A stretch of DNA of 6,705 bases, taken from assembly GCA_018399435.1 (NCBI GenBank), contig JAGYOJ010000091.1:1-6705 (forward strand), in the 5' to 3' direction. Of this stretch, positions 1 through 6,240 are shown one piece after another. The notes beneath the pieces were generated by a model. The model ran no database searches. It was given only the letters and a program-made list of their open reading frames with translations, and was not told the DNA's origin. Positions within the stretch are counted from its first letter, which is position 1, and every line of letters begins with the position of its first letter. Position numbers and translations under genes: made by a program. This DNA is from Actinomycetota bacterium. Lineage in GTDB: Bacteria > Actinomycetota > Humimicrobiia > Humimicrobiales > Humimicrobiaceae.

Positions 1-346
1 ATCTAGCGAAGAAGACTGGTATAATGAATTTTTAGACTTAAAAATTGGAATTAAAGTAATGGATAGCTTAGAAGATGCGGTAAAACATATAAATAAATAT
101 GGCTCGCACCATACTGATGCAATAATTACTTCAAGCTATAAAAATGCAAATTACTTTACTAATGCTGTAGATTCTTCTACAGTGAATATAAATGCTTCTA
201 CAAGATTTACTGATGGGGGAGAATTTGGAATGGGGGCCGAGATGGGCATAAGCACCCAGAAACTCCATTGGAGGGGCCCAATGGGGCTCAGGGAAATTAC
301 AACCAATAAATTTATTGTTTATGGAGATGGACAAATACGAGAATAA
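1..346 (+). CDS. proA: Glutamate-5-semialdehyde dehydrogenase (gamma-glutamyl phosphate reductase), C-terminal part
   Basis: The reading frame is open from the left edge (first full codon at base 2) to a TAA at 344-346. This gives the last 114 residues of a protein that is normally about 415-420 residues long. ProA reduces gamma-glutamyl phosphate with NADPH to glutamate-5-semialdehyde, the second step of proline synthesis, in the cytosol. The visible part matches the ProA C-terminus: HINKYGSHHTDAI, the NASTRFTDGGEFGMGAEMGI block, STQKLHWRGPMGL and a final YGDGQIRE. The catalytic cysteine lies upstream of the window and cannot be checked. The position after KLH is Trp, where the usual ProA motif is KLHARGPMG, so this is a small family deviation. 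The end overlaps the start of nadD by about 20 nt, consistent with an obg-proB-proA-nadD type operon, although proB is outside the window. The identification is very secure. Confidence 0.96.
   Translation, partial: SSEEDWYNEFLDLKIGIKVMDSLEDAVKHINKYGSHHTDAIITSSYKNANYFTNAVDSSTVNINASTRFTDGGEFGMGAEMGISTQKLHWRGPMGLREITTNKFIVYGDGQIRE
263..286 (+). other. Potential mRNA hairpin inside the proA 3' end, 41 nt before the nadD start
   Basis: CCATTGG at 265-271 is perfectly repeated in inverted form as CCAATGG at 278-284, with a six-base AGGGGC loop. In RNA the stem extends through a U-G pair (264/285) and a C-G pair (263/286), giving nine pairs. It lies in the most G-rich patch of an otherwise AT-rich region and codes for the conserved KLHWRGPMGL part of ProA. 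It could affect translation or mRNA processing ahead of nadD, or it may simply follow from the codons used. No T-run follows it, so it is not an intrinsic terminator. Confidence 0.35.
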
Positions 347-983
347 TATATATAAGGCTAAAGGCAAGGCCAGAAGGGTTGGGATTATGGGAGGAACCTT
401 TAACCCGATCCACCATGGACATTTAGTCACTGCCCAGGAAGCATTAAGCCAATTTAACCTTGATTTGGTAATTTTTATTCCTACAGCTGATCCCCCGCAT
501 AAAACTGATGGCAGCATAGCAAGTATGGAGGACAGGTATTTAATGACAGTAATTGCAACTGCTTCCAATAATGATTTTTTTGTTTCCAGGATAGAAATTA
601 ACAGAAAAGGAAAATCATATACCATAGATACTGTAAGGGGGCTTAGAAGTGTTTATGGAAAAGAAGTATCCCTCTACTTTATAACTGGAGCAGATGCAAT
701 ACTGGAAATATTGACCTGGAAAAATACTGAAGAAATAATATCCTTGGCCAAATTTATTGCTGCAACAAGGCCCGGCTATAATTTAGCAAAAATAGAAGAC
801 TTAAAGGCTAAATTGTTTAAAAATAAGAGAGAAGGGGATGACAAAATCTTCATAATGGAAGTTCCTGCCCTGGCAATATCATCTACTGATATAAGAAATA
901 GGGTCAGGCAAAAAAGGCCAATAGATTATTTAGTTCCAGAGGAAATTAGCCATTATATTATTAAGCATGGATTGTATAAATAA
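327..983 (+). CDS. nadD: Nicotinate-nucleotide adenylyltransferase
   Basis: NadD transfers AMP from ATP to nicotinic acid mononucleotide to make deamido-NAD, a shared step of de novo and salvage NAD synthesis, in the cytosol. From ATG 327 the protein has 218 residues. It shows the nucleotidyltransferase signature GGTFNPIHHGH (residues 22-32), PPHK near 56-59, a GADAIL segment near 121-126, ATRPGYN near 146-152 and the C-terminal ISSTDIR motif (184-190). The two ATP-binding motifs and the length fit the NadD family. The start is uncertain: TTG 315, ATG 321 and ATG 327 are in frame, and all give an N-terminal extension of 18 or more residues before the usual beginning (RVGIMGG). No ATG, GTG or TTG lies between 327 and the ATG at 387, which is inside the core motif. 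I chose 327 because it is the shortest option with an ATG. GGAG sits directly against it, too close to be a normal ribosome binding site, so coupling to proA is likely. The gene ends with tandem TAA stops (981-986). Confidence 0.95.
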   Translation: MDKYENNIYKAKGKARRVGIMGGTFNPIHHGHLVTAQEALSQFNLDLVIFIPTADPPHKTDGSIASMEDRYLMTVIATASNNDFFVSRIEINRKGKSYTIDTVRGLRSVYGKEVSLYFITGADAILEILTWKNTEEIISLAKFIAATRPGYNLAKIEDLKAKLFKNKREGDDKIFIMEVPALAISSTDIRNRVRQKRPIDYLVPEEISHYIIKHGLYK

Positions 984-1599
984 TAAATATTTAAACAAAG
1001 GGCAGAAAAACTACCTTAAGGATTTACTTGAAAGCATTAAAAAATTAATGCCCCATAGCTTATACAGCCACACGGAAGGCACGCTTAAATTTGCAATTAA
1101 ATTAGCAGAGAAATATTTATTAAAAAAAGAAGGCAAATCAAATATTGATACTTTTTTTAAACTTTGCATTTCCTGTATACTGCATGATTATGGTAAAATA
1201 TTTAATTATAAGCAGCTTAAAAATATAGCAGAAGAAAATAACTTGGATGTAGGTAGCTTTGAGATTAGATGTAGGCCAATATTGCATAGCTTTGTGGGTG
1301 ATTATTTGGTGGCTAAAGACTATAATATAGAGGATAAGGATATTTTAGGGGCGGTAAAATACCATACAATAGGATATTGCAATATGACACTTGAAGATAA
1401 AATTTTATTTATTTCTGATAAAATAGAAGAAACAAGAAATTACAGAGGAGTAAAATATTTGCGTGATTTATCTTTTAAGGATTTAGACCTATGCTTAATT
1501 GAGGTATATAAAAACAATATAATATATAATGTAAGCAAAGGAAATTTACTGCATCCAGATACCTGCTTAATTTGGAATAATATATGCGGAGGTAAATAA
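967..1599 (+). CDS. yqeK: HD-domain hydrolase, YqeK-type diadenosine tetraphosphatase
   Basis: This 210-residue HD-superfamily protein matches the YqeK family, whose characterised members split diadenosine tetraphosphate symmetrically into two ADP. The metal-binding set can be read in order: H35 (in SHTEGT), H73-D74 (LHDYGK), H107 (ILHSF), H133 (KYHTIG) and D151 (FISDKIE). The segment YHTIGYCNMTLEDKILFISDK follows the family's YHTTG-x-x-x-MS-x-x-(E/D)-K-I-x-x-x-(A/S)-D pattern, and the following ETRNYRGV fits the region after it. The start at ATG 967 overlaps the end of nadD by 17 nt with no clear Shine-Dalgarno sequence; the next in-frame ATG (1048) would leave only seven residues before H35. 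The nadD-yqeK pair is a common arrangement. The two codons GGA GGT near its 3' end also supply the GGAGG ribosome binding site of the next gene. The family call is strong; substrate specificity is inferred from the family. Confidence 0.92.
   Translation: MDCINNKYLNKGQKNYLKDLLESIKKLMPHSLYSHTEGTLKFAIKLAEKYLLKKEGKSNIDTFFKLCISCILHDYGKIFNYKQLKNIAEENNLDVGSFEIRCRPILHSFVGDYLVAKDYNIEDKDILGAVKYHTIGYCNMTLEDKILFISDKIEETRNYRGVKYLRDLSFKDLDLCLIEVYKNNIIYNVSKGNLLHPDTCLIWNNICGGK
1588..1592 (+). promoter_or_regulatory. Ribosome binding site GGAGG of the LCP-like gene
   Basis: A perfect GGAGG lies 8 nt before ATG 1601. It is embedded in the last codons of yqeK (Gly-Gly-Lys-stop), so ribosomes finishing yqeK pass over it. 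It fixes the start of the downstream gene. Confidence 0.85.
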
Positions 1600-1600
1600 A

Positions 1601-3334
1601 ATGTCTTCTGAAAACAATAATGAAGATAGCAAAAAAAATAGCAAAAACCATGACATTGAAGATTTTTTTAGTGATGACGATTTTGAATTTGACGGGCATG
1701 AAGAAGATGAGGGATTAGAAGAATCTGGATATAGGGGAAGAAGGACCAAAGACAAGCGAAGGAAAAATAGGATAATAGTCTCAACGGTAGCCATAATTAT
1801 AATTCTTGTAATTGTAGCTATAGGAATTGTATTTGGCTACAGGTTTATTAAAAACAGGTTTTTTAGCGGGGAAGAAGTAACTGAAGAAGAGAGTATTGAT
1901 ATCCCTGAGAACCTCATTCTTGACCAGGATTTAAAAATTATCTTGGCAGGAGCCAGGGAAAATTTATTAGAGCCTGAGATGAATTCAATTATTCTGTCAA
2001 GCTTTAATAGCACGGAAACAAAGCTTACTTCGCTTTGCGTGCCTGTTAGAACTTTAATGGAAATTCCAGGATTTGGCTTAGAAAGCATTGACAAATCTGT
2101 TGAATACGGAGGCATGGACCTTTTGGAGTTAACATTAAAGGAGGGATTAGGTTTTGAAGCAAGCCACTATATCCTAATGGATATAGGAAATGTTGTAGAT
2201 GCTTTAGGGGGGATAGAAGTTCCGCTGGACAGTTCTGTAACAGTAACCCTTGATGATGGGAGCGAAAAAACCCTTGAAGCAGGCCCTAATAATATGGATG
2301 GCATAACTGCTGTAAATTACCTGGAGAAGTTTAGCGGTTCTGAAACTGAAATATCTACAGAAGATACTAAAAAACAAAAGGTAGTTTATAATGCCATAAT
2401 AAATAAAATAAATGCTTCCACCAATGACGGGCTTGCAGAAAATATAAGTAAAATAAGCGATTATGTTGATACTGACATGAACCTGGAAGATTTATCCAAG
2501 ACTATTGCAACTTTTTCAAAAATTGAATCTGCCAATGACCAGGTTTACGGGCTAGATATATCTGCGGTTGAGCTAGAGGGCCAAACTTTTTATATGCCTG
2601 ATATATCTAGAATTGCAGATATTTTTTCACAGGAACAAATTAAGGAAGAAGTTATTGCAGAAAGCGGGCAAACAGTAACCATAACTATACTCAATGGAAA
2701 GGGGAGCCCTGGGCTGGCTGGGAATGCCAGCGATTTAATTAGCGCGATGACTTACGAAGACGGCAAAAGTAAATTTAATGTTTTAGAAGTCGGGAATGCT
2801 GATAGCTTTGATTATGAAACCACAAAAATAATTGTTTCCAATACTGAAACCCATGTAATGAATGCTGCGGAAGATTTAATGCAGTTTTTAGGCGCAGGCA
2901 ATATAGTTACAGAAGAAAGGGACAGCCAATCAGCAATAACCCTTATAATCGGCAATGATTTTAATATAAATACAGTAGGGGGAACCCAAATTACTGAAGA
3001 GCAGGCTGAAACAGAAGAGGCTGCTGAAGAATATATAAAAGTAAATATTTTAAATGGGGAAGGAACTGCAGGGCTTGCTGCAAAAGTTTCAGAAATTTTG
3101 GATGAAAAATTTAATAGTGAATCTAAGATATTAGAAGTTGTAGAAGAAAAAGATGCAGACAACTGGGATTATACCCAGACTACTATTACAGTTTTTACAA
3201 ATAGAGAAGGGGTAACAGAATTGGCCCAGAACATACAAGAACAATTGGGGGTAGGAGTTATCGAAAGTTCAGAGGATAACGTAGACAATGTAGATATTAG
3301 CATATTGCTGGGGAGTGATTTTACAAATCAATAA
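1601..3334 (+). CDS. Membrane-anchored LCP (LytR-CpsA-Psr)-like protein with degenerate active site and two LytR_C domains
   Basis: The protein has 577 residues. Residues 1-45 are strongly acidic and low in complexity, 45-57 are basic, and 58-80 form one hydrophobic membrane segment, so the rest should lie outside the cytoplasm. Residues about 110-270 follow the LCP fold: KIILAG, a VPVRTL segment, YGGMDLLELTL, an HYILMD stretch, VDALGGIEVPL and DGITAVNYL. Typical LCP enzymes move lipid-linked glycopolymers onto peptidoglycan. Here the usual charged residues are replaced: the RSDT Asp by N128, PRD by PVR (148-150), the Y-x-R-x-R arginines by E242 and F244, and the GR-x-x-RQ arginines by E254 and K257. 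Catalysis is therefore doubtful. Two C-terminal repeats, about 357-453 and 478-573, each begin with an ILNG-x-G-x-x-GLA motif and end with GNDF or GSDF, as in LytR_C domains. An acidic linker (466-477) joins them. Its place between yqeK and rsfS is the usual lytR-like slot. The LytR_C call is firm; a function is not assigned. Confidence 0.87.
   Translation: MSSENNNEDSKKNSKNHDIEDFFSDDDFEFDGHEEDEGLEESGYRGRRTKDKRRKNRIIVSTVAIIIILVIVAIGIVFGYRFIKNRFFSGEEVTEEESIDIPENLILDQDLKIILAGARENLLEPEMNSIILSSFNSTETKLTSLCVPVRTLMEIPGFGLESIDKSVEYGGMDLLELTLKEGLGFEASHYILMDIGNVVDALGGIEVPLDSSVTVTLDDGSEKTLEAGPNNMDGITAVNYLEKFSGSETEISTEDTKKQKVVYNAIINKINASTNDGLAENISKISDYVDTDMNLEDLSKTIATFSKIESANDQVYGLDISAVELEGQTFYMPDISRIADIFSQEQIKEEVIAESGQTVTITILNGKGSPGLAGNASDLISAMTYEDGKSKFNVLEVGNADSFDYETTKIIVSNTETHVMNAAEDLMQFLGAGNIVTEERDSQSAITLIIGNDFNINTVGGTQITEEQAETEEAAEEYIKVNILNGEGTAGLAAKVSEILDEKFNSESKILEVVEEKDADNWDYTQTTITVFTNREGVTELAQNIQEQLGVGVIESSEDNVDNVDISILLGSDFTNQ
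2669..3319 (+). repeat. Internal duplication: two tandem LytR_C domains in the LCP-like protein
   Basis: Two protein segments of about 97 residues repeat in tandem (residues 357-453 and 478-573 of the LCP-like protein). Shared landmarks in the same order are ILNGKGSPGLAG / ILNGEGTAGLAA, FDYETTKIIVSN / WDYTQTTITVFTN, LGAGNIVTEE / LGVGVIESSE and ITLIIGNDF / ISILLGSDF. The nucleotide sequences have diverged, so the duplication is old, not a recent copying or assembly artefact. Confidence 0.85.
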
Positions 3335-3695
3335 CAAAAAAACAAAAAATAATAATATCATTGAATCAGTAAAGCTAGCGGCAAAAATTGCTGATGAGAA
3401 GAAAGCAGAGTATATAAAGGTTTTAGACATGAGATCGAGGCTGGTAATTACTGATTATTTTTTAGTTATAAGCGTTAATAATCCAAGGCTTTCAAAAAGA
3501 ATACATGAAGATATAGAAAAGAAATTAAAAGAGAAAAATACATACCCCATAAATGTTACTGGTTCAAGCGAGGGTAATTGGATACTGGCCGATTATGATG
3601 ATTTTGTTATCCATATATTAACCAATGATTTTAGGGATTATTACGATTTTGAAAGATTATGGCGGGATTCAAAAACAATTGAATGGAAAGAATAA
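3315..3695 (+). CDS. rsfS: Ribosomal silencing factor RsfS
   Basis: RsfS (Iojap/YbeB family) binds protein uL14 on the large ribosomal subunit and blocks joining with the small subunit, damping translation in starvation. The 126-residue product shows the family pattern: helix IIESVKLAAKIADEKKAE (15-32), the strand VLDMRSRLVITDYFLVIS (36-53), helix RLSKRIHEDIEKKL (58-71), then GSSEGNWILADYDDFVIHI (83-101) and YDFERLW (110-116). The length is close to the family norm of about 110-120. GTG 3315 is the only conventional start in frame, because a TAG lies upstream at 3291 and no ATG, GTG or TTG follows before the conserved core. The gene overlaps the LCP-like gene by 20 nt. A GGGGA run directly abuts the GTG, which is too close for a normal ribosome binding site, so coupling to upstream translation is likely. 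The family call is very secure; the exact start is less so. Confidence 0.94.
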   Translation: MILQINNKKTKNNNIIESVKLAAKIADEKKAEYIKVLDMRSRLVITDYFLVISVNNPRLSKRIHEDIEKKLKEKNTYPINVTGSSEGNWILADYDDFVIHILTNDFRDYYDFERLWRDSKTIEWKE

Positions 3696-3700
3696 ATAAA

Positions 3701-3705
3701 AGGAG
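3701..3705 (+). promoter_or_regulatory. Ribosome binding site AGGAG deciding the TTG start of leuS
   Basis: AGGAG lies 5 nt before TTG 3711, in the 15-nt gap after rsfS. It supports TTG as the leuS start. The next in-frame ATG is at residue 45, inside the catalytic core, so it cannot be the start. Confidence 0.85.
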
Positions 3706-3710
3706 CAGAA

Positions 3711-6194
3711 TTGGAAGAAGCAACCAAAGAAAAAGTTTACAATCCACAAAAAATTGAAAAAAAATGGACAGATAAATGGAATAGAGAAGGAATTTTTTCT
3801 TTAAAGTCTACAAAAAATAAGCCAAAATACTATGTCCTTGAAATGTTTCCATATCCCTCAGGAGAACCCCACATGGGGCATGCAAGAAATTATTCTATTG
3901 GAGACGTAATAGCGAGGGTTCTTTCAAGGAAGGGTTATAATATTCTACACCCCATAGGCTTTGACGCTTTTGGCCTCCCTGCGGAAAATGCAGCTATCAA
4001 AAGCGGCAAGCATCCAAAAGAAAGCACCATGGAAAATATTGAAAAGATGCGGGTAGCTTTAAAAAGGATGGGGATGAGCTATGATTTCGGCGATGAAATA
4101 ATAACTTCAGAGCCAGATTATTATAGATGGACCCAATGGCTATTTTTGCTTCTTTACAAGATGGGCCTTGCAGAAAAAAGGGAAGCGCCGGTTAACTGGT
4201 GCGGTTCCTGCCAGACAGTACTGGCAAATGAGCAGGTAGTGAGGGGAAAATGTGAAAGATGCGACAGCCCTGTAACTACAAAAGTTCTCTCACAGTGGTT
4301 TTTTAAAATAACTAAATACGCGCAGAGGCTTTTAGATGATATGGATATTATAAAAGAGGGATGGCCTGAAAGGGCTTTAACTATACAGAAAAACTGGATA
4401 GGCAGAAGCGAGGGGGCAAGAATTAATTTTAAGCTTGATGGAGACGATATAAATATACCTGTTTTTACTACCAGGCCAGATACCCTTTACGGTGCAACTT
4501 TTTTTATACTGGCTCCGGAGCATGAACTTGTAGATAAAATTGTGGGTGAAAAATATAAAAAGGAAGTAAGCAAGGTAAAAAAAATAATATCTACACAAAG
4601 CGATATGGACAGGGGCTCTGAAGATACAGAAAAAATTGGATGTTTTACGGGAAGACATGTAATAAATCCCTTAAATGGAGAAAAGATACCTGTATGGGTT
4701 GCAAATTATGTTTTAACCGGATATGGGACCGGCGCCATAATGGCGGTTCCTGCACATGACACCAGGGATTTCGAGTTTGCTAAAAAATATAAAATCCCGA
4801 TAGCTGAAGTTATATCCCCGGATGGCAAAAACCACGAGCCTCTAGAAGAATCTTATACCGGAGAGGGTATAATGATAAACTCGGGGGAATTTAGTGGCAA
4901 AGAATCAATAGAAGGCAAAAAAAAGATTACAGAATATCTCGAAGAAAAAGGCATTGGGAGATTTGAAGTTAATTACAGGATAAAAGACTGGCTAATATCC
5001 AGGCAAAGGTATTGGGGCGCGCCAATACCCATAATATATTGTGATAAATGCGGCGCAGTGCCAGTGCCTGAAGAAGACCTGCCGGTAAAGTTGCCGCATG
5101 ATGTTGACTTTAAGCCTACAGGGCTTTCACCACTGGCTTATTGTGATGAATTTGTAAATACTTCTTGCCCTAATTGTGGCAGAAAAGCAAAAAGGGAGAC
5201 AGATACCATGGATACATTTGTTTGCTCCTCGTGGTATTTCCTAAGATATTGCAGCCCCCATGATGATAATAAAGCTTTTGATAGGAAGGAAACAGATTAC
5301 TGGATGCCGGTGGACCAGTATATAGGGGGTATAGAGCATGCGACCATGCATCTAATTTATTCAAGATTCTTTACAAAAGCGCTCTATGATGCAAATTTGG
5401 TTGATTTTAAAGAGCCTTTTATAAAATATTTTCCCCATGGGGTGGTAAATCTTGGCGGGAAAAGGATGTCTAAATCCAGGGGGAACCTGGTAAGCCCGTC
5501 AGAGATTTATAATACTTATGGTTCTGACACATTAAGGCTATATATACTTTTTATGGGCCCTGCAGATGCTGCAGTAGACTGGAGCGATGAAGGCGTTGAA
5601 GGGGCAAGCAGGTTTTTAAATAGGGTATGGAGACTGGTTTTATCCAATATAGAATTAATTGAACCGGCAAAAGGAAAAGTAAGAGAAATTGATCTTAAAG
5701 ACATAGAAAAGGAAACCTTTAGAAAGTTGCACCAGACTATAGAAAAAGTTACCGAAGACATGCTGGAAAGGTTTAACTTTAATACAGCAATCAGCGCCAT
5801 AATGGAGCTTGTAAACTTGATGTATAAAAATATTGGAGAAATAGAGAATAAGCCATTAATAAAAGAGCTTACTGAAAAATTGTTAATTCTCCTTTCCCCT
5901 ATAGCGCCATTTATAACTGAAGAGCTCTGGTCAATGATGGGAAAAACAGTTAGCATACATAGGATTGAGTGGCCTGAATATGATAAAGATATTGCCAAAG
6001 AAGAGACTATTACCATTGTTTTCCAGGTTAATGGCAAGCTTAGGGATAAAAAAGAAATGCCAATTGGATCATCTGACGAGGAGCTAAAAAAACAGGCCCT
6101 TTCTTCTGAGAGAATTCAAAAGTTTATAGAAGGCAAAAAAATTATAAAAAGCATTGTAGTGCCTAATAAATTGGTAAATATTGTTGCTAAATAG
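3711..6194 (+). CDS. leuS: Leucine--tRNA ligase
   Basis: LeuS is the class I synthetase that charges tRNA-Leu with leucine in the cytosol. The 827-residue product is full length for the bacterial form. In order it shows the HIGH-type motif HMGH (54-57) after FPYPSGEP; the AFGLPAENAA block (86-95); a first four-cysteine zinc-ribbon pattern (C164, C167, C181, C184); the CP1 editing domain with TTRPDTLYG (253-261) and GYGTGAIMAVPAHD (337-350), including T258 and D350 at the editing positions; a second four-cysteine set (C444, C447, C486, C489); DTFVCSSWYF (501-510); and the KMSKS-type loop (585-589), here RMSKS. The anticodon-binding helices (LSPIAPFITEELW, 728-740) and a C-terminal domain ending in VVPNKLVNIVAK follow. 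It starts at TTG with a good AGGAG site. It is the last + strand gene, and I see no T-box leader or own promoter in the 15-nt gap, so it is probably read from the operon. The identification is certain. Confidence 0.98.
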   Translation: MEEATKEKVYNPQKIEKKWTDKWNREGIFSLKSTKNKPKYYVLEMFPYPSGEPHMGHARNYSIGDVIARVLSRKGYNILHPIGFDAFGLPAENAAIKSGKHPKESTMENIEKMRVALKRMGMSYDFGDEIITSEPDYYRWTQWLFLLLYKMGLAEKREAPVNWCGSCQTVLANEQVVRGKCERCDSPVTTKVLSQWFFKITKYAQRLLDDMDIIKEGWPERALTIQKNWIGRSEGARINFKLDGDDINIPVFTTRPDTLYGATFFILAPEHELVDKIVGEKYKKEVSKVKKIISTQSDMDRGSEDTEKIGCFTGRHVINPLNGEKIPVWVANYVLTGYGTGAIMAVPAHDTRDFEFAKKYKIPIAEVISPDGKNHEPLEESYTGEGIMINSGEFSGKESIEGKKKITEYLEEKGIGRFEVNYRIKDWLISRQRYWGAPIPIIYCDKCGAVPVPEEDLPVKLPHDVDFKPTGLSPLAYCDEFVNTSCPNCGRKAKRETDTMDTFVCSSWYFLRYCSPHDDNKAFDRKETDYWMPVDQYIGGIEHATMHLIYSRFFTKALYDANLVDFKEPFIKYFPHGVVNLGGKRMSKSRGNLVSPSEIYNTYGSDTLRLYILFMGPADAAVDWSDEGVEGASRFLNRVWRLVLSNIELIEPAKGKVREIDLKDIEKETFRKLHQTIEKVTEDMLERFNFNTAISAIMELVNLMYKNIGEIENKPLIKELTEKLLILLSPIAPFITEELWSMMGKTVSIHRIEWPEYDKDIAKEETITIVFQVNGKLRDKKEMPIGSSDEELKKQALSSERIQKFIEGKKIIKSIVVPNKLVNIVAK

Positions 6195-6240
6195 GCTTTA
6201 GTTATTTAAAAATATTGCCTTTAAAAAGCCAGGCTATTTT
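6189..6240. terminator. Weak candidate terminator between the convergent genes
   Basis: The 39-bp gap between the leuS stop (6192-6194) and the stop of the - strand gene (6234-6236) holds imperfect inverted repeats. GGCTTT (6194-6199) pairs with AAAGCC (6225-6230), and AAATAG (6189-6194) could alternatively pair with CTATTT (6234-6239), ending near a short T-run on the + strand (6237-6240). The loop is long (about 25 nt) and AT-rich, and the T-run is short, so it is not a textbook intrinsic terminator. Its position where two transcripts meet is the main support. Confidence 0.35.

Noticed and set aside
131..625. Long - strand open frame (164 codons) opposite proA/nadD
   Set aside because: It lies antisense to two clearly identified genes, crosses their junction and shows no recognisable domain; it is a shadow frame.
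2812..3162. Ser-rich - strand frame opposite the LytR_C region
   Set aside because: Its composition mirrors the Glu/Ala/Thr-rich coding strand, and it has no start context or family signature.
3696..3710. T-box leader or separate promoter for leuS
   Set aside because: The gap to rsfS is only 15 nt and contains little more than the ribosome binding site.
5516..6037. 173-codon - strand frame opposite the leuS 3' part
   Set aside because: It is fully inside leuS with no own motif; the leuS frame is certain.
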